Shown here: one piece after another, positions 47,801-64,000 of the stretch
Position numbering within the stretch: the first letter of the stretch is position 1
How the letters are laid out: every line of letters begins with the position of its first letter
Assembly (NCBI GenBank): GCA_964017155.1
Contig: OZ024857.1
Location: 4,764,869-4,828,868, forward strand
DNA length: 64,000 nt
Source of the DNA: Oasisia sp. SBJ-2009
Lineage: Eukaryota; Annelida; Polychaeta; Sabellida; Siboglinidae
Direction: 5' to 3'
Notes under the pieces: generated by a model
Databases searched by the model: none
The model's input: the letters and a program-made list of their open reading frames with translations, nothing else
Told to the model about the DNA's origin: nothing
Translations under genes and position numbers: made by a program

Positions 47801-49059
47801 TGATGCCATGAGTCCATCATATGAATACTATTCATTATTCTTGCATGTGATTAATAAAAAGCATACAAAAAAACTTGATTACAATTTATTCAGCATTTAT
47901 TAATTCACTATCACTACAAGTAACAGATCATCAACTAGAAATATTCAGACAGAAGTAATAATTGCAACAATGAACTCCTGTCATTTTATATGTTAGTTTA
48001 CATAATTATAATACTTTAGTGGTACACAATCCCAAACATTATACAACAGCTGTAATATAATGTATGTAAATATATATAACAACTAATTACCAGTAAAATT
48101 ATAGCACTATAACGTTGATATAGCATTTGATGTAAAAAACTTACAACATTTATTCTGCCATAACACAAATTATATTGTTAATATAACCAAAATAAGATAC
48201 ATCAGCAATACAAATTCCACTTGCTCACTTGCCCACAACTGGATTTGCCACCATACAAGTGAAATTGTTACTACTTTCGTTCATAACTTAAGAGTGTAGG
48301 ACAGCATTGTTCTTCTCAGCCAAACCTACAAAGTCTAGCATACATAACCTTTGACAGAATGACCAGCACACATCATTCAACTATTGTTATTTAATTACTT
48401 ACAGATAAGTAGGTATTGGAATGTTGTGGGACAAGCTAATTGTTGTACAGACAAGTGAAATGTTTTTCTACTTATCCTTGGGACAACAAATTTAAAGAAT
48501 TTCAAACCCTGCACATCCTTTTATTTACTGTGCCTTGTGCGTGTGTGCATGTGTATGCGCGTGTGCATGGAGTGTAGGTAAGTACAAAGCTGAGATACTA
48601 AAAACATATACAAAATTGAATTATTTGATGCATCTAGTAGCATTATTATTTGCGATTCTTATATATAGGCCTACTGTTGTTCTGGAAAACTAAACTAAAC
48701 TAGCTACCACTAAACACTATACATATAACATAAAACTACACAAAATAACTCTTCTTATGAAAATATAATTTAAAACCTCTATTCATGACACCACTGCCTT
48801 TAAAACAAAAATTAGTCTCTTGTTTACGCTGTGTAGAAATCATTTAGTATTCTTGGCCTTGCATGTAAACATAAGCTGGATCAACCCTACAGAAATTATT
48901 TCAATAAAATGCAGACAATTTAAGGGACTTTAGCAATTTTAAACAAAACAAAGTGCTGTTTACCCAAACATATAATGTGATTGTTATCTATGTGCATGTC
49001 TAAATTTGCTATCCATTTGCGTATAACCTAGTGAAAATTAGGTGAATACGAAATAGTCA

Positions 49060-49175
49060 CAGGCTTTAAAATGTCAATCAATTTTTTTAATGTTATGCAC
49101 AACAACAGTACCCTAAGAAACATCTACGCAAAATTAAAAAATAGATCTTTAATAGTTTCCGAGATATGAGAGATA
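49060..49175 (+). repeat. Dispersed repeat copy (partner 47672-47800)
   Basis: Second copy, sharing ACAGTACCCTAAGAAACATC and flanks with 47672-47800. Confidence 0.7.
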
Positions 49176-49602
49176 ATGGGGTACAGCAGACGGAGCACAC
49201 AGAGTGGAGTGGACCTTCGGCTCAAAGGAGTATAAATGGGAGAAGAGTAAACAAATTGGGATAGATAAAGAAATATTGACAAGAGAGGGCGGTGATGTAG
49301 CTACCACTCTGTGACGAATGAAAAGATCAAGTTTATGAACGACATGTGAAATGTTAATGAGAGCTGTTAGACACCTTCCTGTGCCCCTGTTTTCTGATAT
49401 AAACAACACTCCTACTAAAACAAACCTTTCTAAGACCACTGCCACAATATGGCAGATGCAATGACAAATAGCAGCATGTTTACACTTCTAACCATATGAC
49501 ATATAACATACAATAAGAAACAAGGTTCAATGTATAATGTAGCATCTCGCATTTCCACCAGGTCCTTGAGGTAACGCATGCGAGTCATTGCACTAACCCC
49601 AT

Positions 49603-59324
<9,722 letters not shown>

Positions 59325-62300
59325 CTGCTGGAGCAAAAACATAATGATGTTAAAAGAATGTTGTTGTAGTTTTCACTCGAAACTATAATAAAAATATTGA
59401 TAGCAAATAGTAAAAACTGATTATAGTGCAACAGGGCTCAACATTGTCACTGGCTCAATGTCATCTTTCAGGCCATTCGAAGTTCGAACTGTCAGTTTTC
59501 AAATTTCGTTGGTTTCAATTTGACTGTCCACCATTGATATTTCTGTAACCTGACCATACACTGGGTCCTTACACATCTGGTCATTTGAAATTCAAGGCTA
59601 TTTAAGACTTTTCAAGGCTATTTGAAAAAATGTCAAGACTGTTGTAACAATATAATATATAGTATTATGTACTTTTAAGCGCAGTAAATGAAGTTAACAT
59701 TAAACATTTTACGCACTAAGAAAACAATGGCGCCAACCACAATGCAATGCTGATTGCCCAATGTGCACGAATGTTTCGTTTTCTGGCTGTTATTCATCAA
59801 AACAATTGAGCCAAAACAATATTTTATTGACCACAATTAAATACAAGACTTTTTAAGACTACTTTGTAAAATTCAAGGATTTCATGGCCTTGAATTGTGT
59901 CCAATCAAATTCAAGGATTTTCAAGACTTTCAAGGCCCCGTACGGACCCTGCATACAGGAGGACCCTAGGCTAGCACTTTATTTTATTAGATATTTCAGT
60001 CAATGTTCATTCTGTTACATTCTATTTACAACTACTTCAACAACGATGTCTAAAGCACAGCCGTGCATATACGAAGACTTGCACAACACCTCAGATTTTG
60101 CATTTATACTGGCACCATGATTCAAAATCTTCCTTTAAATTTGTATTTTGTTAAAATAGTAAATTTCATAAATAAATATGCAACATAACAGCTTTGGAAA
60201 AGTCTGCATAAAAAGGTTACTGTTAAAACTTGGTGCACTACCTGTAAAGTGACAGACACCTTGGTAGCAACATTTTTAGAGAAATTATTCTGGGTAAATA
60301 CTAATTATAAAAAGGTTTGAACTGGTCAGAGGCAAGTACTATAGAACCACTTTATAGGGTAAAAAATTTAATCTTTGGATTTCTTTTTTCATTTTTAAAA
60401 TGAGGCCAGAAAGTTTGTGTCGAACAGGACAAAAGTGAAGTGGTTTTGGGGCATGTTTAGAAAGTGAAAAGTTCGGTCCAACCACATGGTACTCATAAAA
60501 TTAAGCCAAGTAATTTTGTTCCCCTACATCATAGGTAGGTTTCAAACGGAAAAAAATTTCAGAGGCTTGAAGTATTGTTAAATTAAGCTGAATGTACACT
60601 AGACATTTCATTTTCATCAGAGTCAACGTACAGACTGTTTGCGTATGAGTTGTTTCAGATAGGACACTGACCCCTGTCAAGTGAAATTTACAGGTCTTTA
60701 CCATTGTAAATTTTTTACTGGATGTGTTATTTGCTTTGACGTGAAACTTAACGTCAGCAAGAAATAATTATCAGGAATTAAATACAACAGAAGAAAACTA
60801 AGAAAAACGTGTGTCCTGTCCGACATGCCGATTTCCATCGTTTCATATAAAACACCTAATTTGCATAATCAAGAGGTAAACATTTTGACCCAAGTTTGGG
60901 TTTTCAAGTTAGTTGAGATATATACCTAACACATCCAATTGGTATTTTGCTTATTAGATTAAAACCTTTAATGCGACATGATCAGTTTGTGGCTTTTTAT
61001 TGCAAAATCATGTTAATCAGTATAAGTTATAATTATTGTAGCGTCCTGGCCGCCAATAATTAAATTTTTTAATGAAACAGAACTGACTTCATAATGTTAA
61101 ACGTTGAATGTTTATAAGAATCCCAACGCTGTCACTCAAATCGCCGTGAGCAACACCCACCCTTTGAACTTTACCAACTGAGAGCCATGCACCTGGCTGG
61201 ATGTGGCAGTTAGTTAATAGGGCGTGTAAATCTCGTGAGCGAAAAAACGGGGCTGGGGCAGTTGGGGGCAGAAAATCCATGTTAACATGTAGGGCCTTGT
61301 TTTGTTTTGGTTGTAATAATCGAACTGTTCCCAAATAGTGTATTTCAGTTATATTGTGCGAAGGATTATTACAAGCAGAAGCAATGGAATACTTTGCCGG
61401 TGACAGAATAATTTGCTGGTGACAATGATCACGGAAATTATGAATTTTAATCGATCATTATGGTTGGTTGCCATGACATCGCCGGCTACTTGTGTTTGGT
61501 GATCAAGAGTGCCATTTTTCGCGCAGTACAACCTGTTTGGGGCAAACATATACATGTGTTATGATTTTGTGCATTTGGACAACTTGTCAGATATACGTGC
61601 TTATCAAAACCACAACGTACAGCAATGTAAATGCAAATCCCATAAGACATATATGGCCTAACATCGGGTCTATTATCTGCACTACGTAAATCGTTATACC
61701 GGTATGTCTATGATAGTGTGGTAAATTCAATATTAAATCGGACATTTAAGATAAGAAGGCGCATTCTTTATTTTATCTATTCAGTTTACAAACTCAACTC
61801 TATACTCTGAGCATGCCAGTCCAACCCAGCTATACAACACGGAGGCAGCCCAGCCTCACCTACCAGCCAGAGGGAAACCCTCCAGCTGCACACCCTGTAC
61901 CCTATGTGCGCCTGACAACTCTCTCCGTCTCTGTGTGTCCACCTCCCTTCCTGTCTTCCCCATTCCTGGCAGTTATACCCCTTTCCCAACGGTGGGAAAC
62001 CTTACCTTTGTTTAGTCTACTGCTACACTCTCTGGTGAGCATCACTCAACACCAAGACAGTCCTGCCACCATCAGGAAACCCCTGTGGTCACTCAACTTT
62101 GAGACAGGAAACCTTTGTGGTCACTCATCTTTGAGACAGCCCTGTTACTGGCTGGAAACCTTTGAAGCAGCCTTACCATAGTATGTTTACAAGGATGGGT
62201 CGAAACGAGCATCAAACTGAATAATTTTGCAACATTCCGATGTACTACAAAGTTCAAACACTGTCCCACTGTCCTCGCCTAATCAATAGAACTGTATAGG

Positions 62301-63628
62301 ATATGATGTGTATTGGAATCTGCTGCGCATTGCTATGTTTATGTAGCGAAAGAGAGTCACCAAATGTGTGTGAACAATGGCAATGCCCTTTATTAACATG
62401 TAGTACATGTAGTTATAATGTAAAATGACAAGACAATGGGCATTGCCGTCAACCTAGATAGCAGAAGGTAAATTCCCTTACAAATAAAGATGAAACGTAC
62501 ATCACTGGCGATGGGAAATGCCAATAATTAACTATCTAAGCGAAATACATGTGGGGGCCAGAAACCACCCAAAACAACCCCACACGTTTACATCTCAGTG
62601 CCTTGGGTAAAATGTATTTAATTCATGTTGGATTAAATACTTATTTATCTTAAAATTCCAAACAAATTCAAATTTTGTAAAAAAAAAAAAGGATTGAAGC
62701 CAGATGTTTTGTGGAGGCCTTTCTGAGTTTCGAGATAGCAGCCGTCTTCGGTTCATTTTCTGATTATTGTACCTATCATAGCCCCCACGATATAATCTAA
62801 ACCAGGACACAGACATTACAAACAGATATTATTTATTTAATGTCAGAAATAAACATTAGTATGCTTATATGTGAAGGGGGAGTTGTATATTTAATATAAC
62901 ACTGTAAATCCAAACCATTCTTTTTTTTTCACTTTTTTTTTAACTTTTCACATACATGTAATAATAATAATAAATCGAATCATAAAGCAATGATATAGGT
63001 ACTGCTTGTATTTGTTTTCTTTTGTAGTAATTATTTATACCATGCAGGGGTAGAACTGCCCACTAGCCCGCTAGTCAGTACAATAGTAAAGATAAGGGCA
63101 GACTACTAGTAAACCTGCCTTATAACTAATCCAGTTGTCTAGTAAAGCCTGTAAAGGTCGATGTGTCAGCCACCCCATCCTGCACTGACCTGGAGTAGTC
63201 AATCAAGCCTTTGTAACCCCAGTGACCCTAACCCTCTCCCAGACCTGGATGTAACTGAATCCCAAGCCATTAAAACATTGATAAATTGTTGCCAGTGAAC
63301 AACTGGCTACAGTTCATTTACTGATAAATGATGACATGTTCTTAGGCATGGCCACTGGGCACACACATGTCTGGGCGTTATTCATAAGATCAACAGTTCT
63401 TTGATGGGTATACTTTTCTACAATGTGATATTTTATTTCCACAATATTAATACCAGAGCAGTTTTCATAACGATGCAATCCAAGATTAATTTGGTGAGGG
63501 GAAACCATCGATTAATGCCCCTGTTTCATGGCAAACTGGCCATTCCCTAACAAGTACACATGTACTTTATCAACATTCAAGACATGTAACATTGCAACAA
63601 TACCATCTGCCAGGAACTACAAGCGTGT
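59325..63628. other. Region upstream of RP2 exon A
   Basis: Contains MITE copy 2 (59555-59957). It should hold RP2 intron 1 and perhaps its first exon, but I found no ATG exon with a phase-1 donor comparable to RP1 exon 1. Frames at 61089-62181 have no recognisable domain. AT-rich DNA otherwise. Confidence 0.4.
59555..59957 (+). mobile_element. MITE with CAGGGTCCRTAC ends and 6-bp TSD (copy 2)
   Basis: The element is 59561-59951 (391 bp). Its right end GTACGGACCCTG and slightly mutated left end CTGGGTCCTTAC match copy 1 at 12882-13330 in opposite orientation, and the interior CTTGAA/TTCAAG-rich sequence aligns well. The hexamer CATACA flanks both sides (59555-59560 and 59952-59957). Confidence 0.85.
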
Positions 63629-63968
63629 TGTAAGGAATTATGGTTGCATAAATTCCTTGTAATTACTTTTCATGAAATATTATAATTATTATACATGAAG
63701 TCATAATTAACAGTATAGTCTAGCTAGAAGCATAGCTTGGATAAACCAGTTATATCCGGTTGTCTGAGTTCGCTAAGTATAGTTTTGGGATGAGTGGGAG
63801 CTTGACCACTGAGTTGGCCGTAGGTAGGAGATACCAGCTCCTTATTAGTTAGTTGGAGGTACACTAGCCAGGCACATAGGTAGAGAGCGAAATAGCCCGT
63901 ATTTAAGGAGAGTAGTGCGCGACAGGGACAGACAAGAGAGAGAGGAGAGCATGCACCATGTAACTTCA
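63629..63968 (+). mobile_element. Putative LTR of a retrotransposon (5' LTR at window edge)
   Basis: A block that could begin TGTAAGG and end TTCA (TG...CA), with a TATTTAAGG promoter-like box at 63899-63907 and, five bases after its end, TGGCGCCCACGGAGCC, which resembles a tRNA-Lys-type primer-binding site. The left boundary is uncertain and the body of the element would lie beyond the window. Confidence 0.5.
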
Positions 63969-63972
63969 CGTC

Positions 63973-63991
63973 TGGCGCCCACGGAGCCAGG
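63973..63991 (+). other. Putative retrotransposon primer-binding site
   Basis: TGGCGCCCACGGAGCCAGG starts with the eight bases TGGCGCCC that pair with the CCA-containing 3' end of tRNA-Lys-like primers in many LTR elements. Confidence 0.45.
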
Positions 63992-64000
63992 CCAGTTAGA

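Larger units (their letters stand above)
46501..49602. other. Intergenic DNA between RP1 and RP2
   Basis: About 3.1 kb, AT-rich. Contains a perfect 11-bp-stem hairpin at 46756-46785 and two direct copies of a dispersed repeat (47672-47800 and 49060-49175). It must hold the RP2 3' UTR. No coding block recognised. Confidence 0.5.

Noticed and set aside
61813..62181. 122-codon forward frame
   Set aside because: Pro/Ser/Leu-rich low complexity, no domain, antisense frames equally open; probably a dispersed repeat.

Overview
This is animal nuclear DNA: AT-rich, with small exons in kilobase-scale introns bounded by GT/AG, many microsatellites and minisatellites, fossil transposons and a 200-base assembly gap (15259-15458). 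Gene content and repeat style suggest an invertebrate, most likely a lophotrochozoan such as a mollusc. That assignment is an inference and was not tested by any search.

Layout. Positions 1-7797 are intergenic and hold a MITE-like element, a hAT-type element with a perfect 8-bp target-site duplication, a (CA)n tract and a long palindrome. Positions 7799-27991 (+) hold a KIF17/OSM-3 kinesin-2 gene that I could assemble into 17 coding exons with consistent phases (877 codons), from the MAAEAVK start to a C-terminal KRKK cluster. Positions 28 to 33.8 kb hold its 3' flank, tandem repeats and a TIR element inserted in a TA tract. Positions 33991-46336 (-) and 49603-59324 (-) hold two head-to-tail paralogues, called RP1 and RP2 here. 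RP1 is complete (8 exons, 972 aa). RP2 lacks its first exon (8 exons found, 1632 aa plus a split codon). A decayed CR1/L2-like LINE lies in RP1 intron 1. The right edge (about 63.63-63.97 kb) looks like an LTR followed by a primer-binding site.

The main biological interest is RP1/RP2. Each ends in a PARP-type mono-ADP-ribosyltransferase domain. Ahead of it is a zinc finger split over two exons, with the spacing C-x2-C-x11-C-x3-H-x2-C-x2-C...C-x4-C, which I recognise as like the first RING of RNF216/TRIAD3. RP1 opens with three closely spaced hydrophobic/acidic segments resembling SUMO-interacting motifs. The pair also carries six copies of an unrecognised 13-residue motif, C-x-C-x6-C-x2-C, always with the same spacing. 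RP2 contains two RING modules, produced by a recent duplication of an exon pair. If the models hold, these proteins join a SUMO-reading ubiquitin-ligase-like front end to an ADP-ribosyltransferase in one chain, comparable in logic to the DTX3L-PARP9 complex.

A second theme is minisatellites derived from splice junctions. RP1 intron 5 is almost wholly a tandem array whose unit is that intron's own 3' splice site. KIF17 introns 12 and 15 start with arrays, and the second includes copies of the real donor. A 449-bp MITE sits in the KIF17 exon 7 acceptor region. KIF17 (ciliary transport) and the RP genes show no functional link in the sequence; they are simply neighbours.
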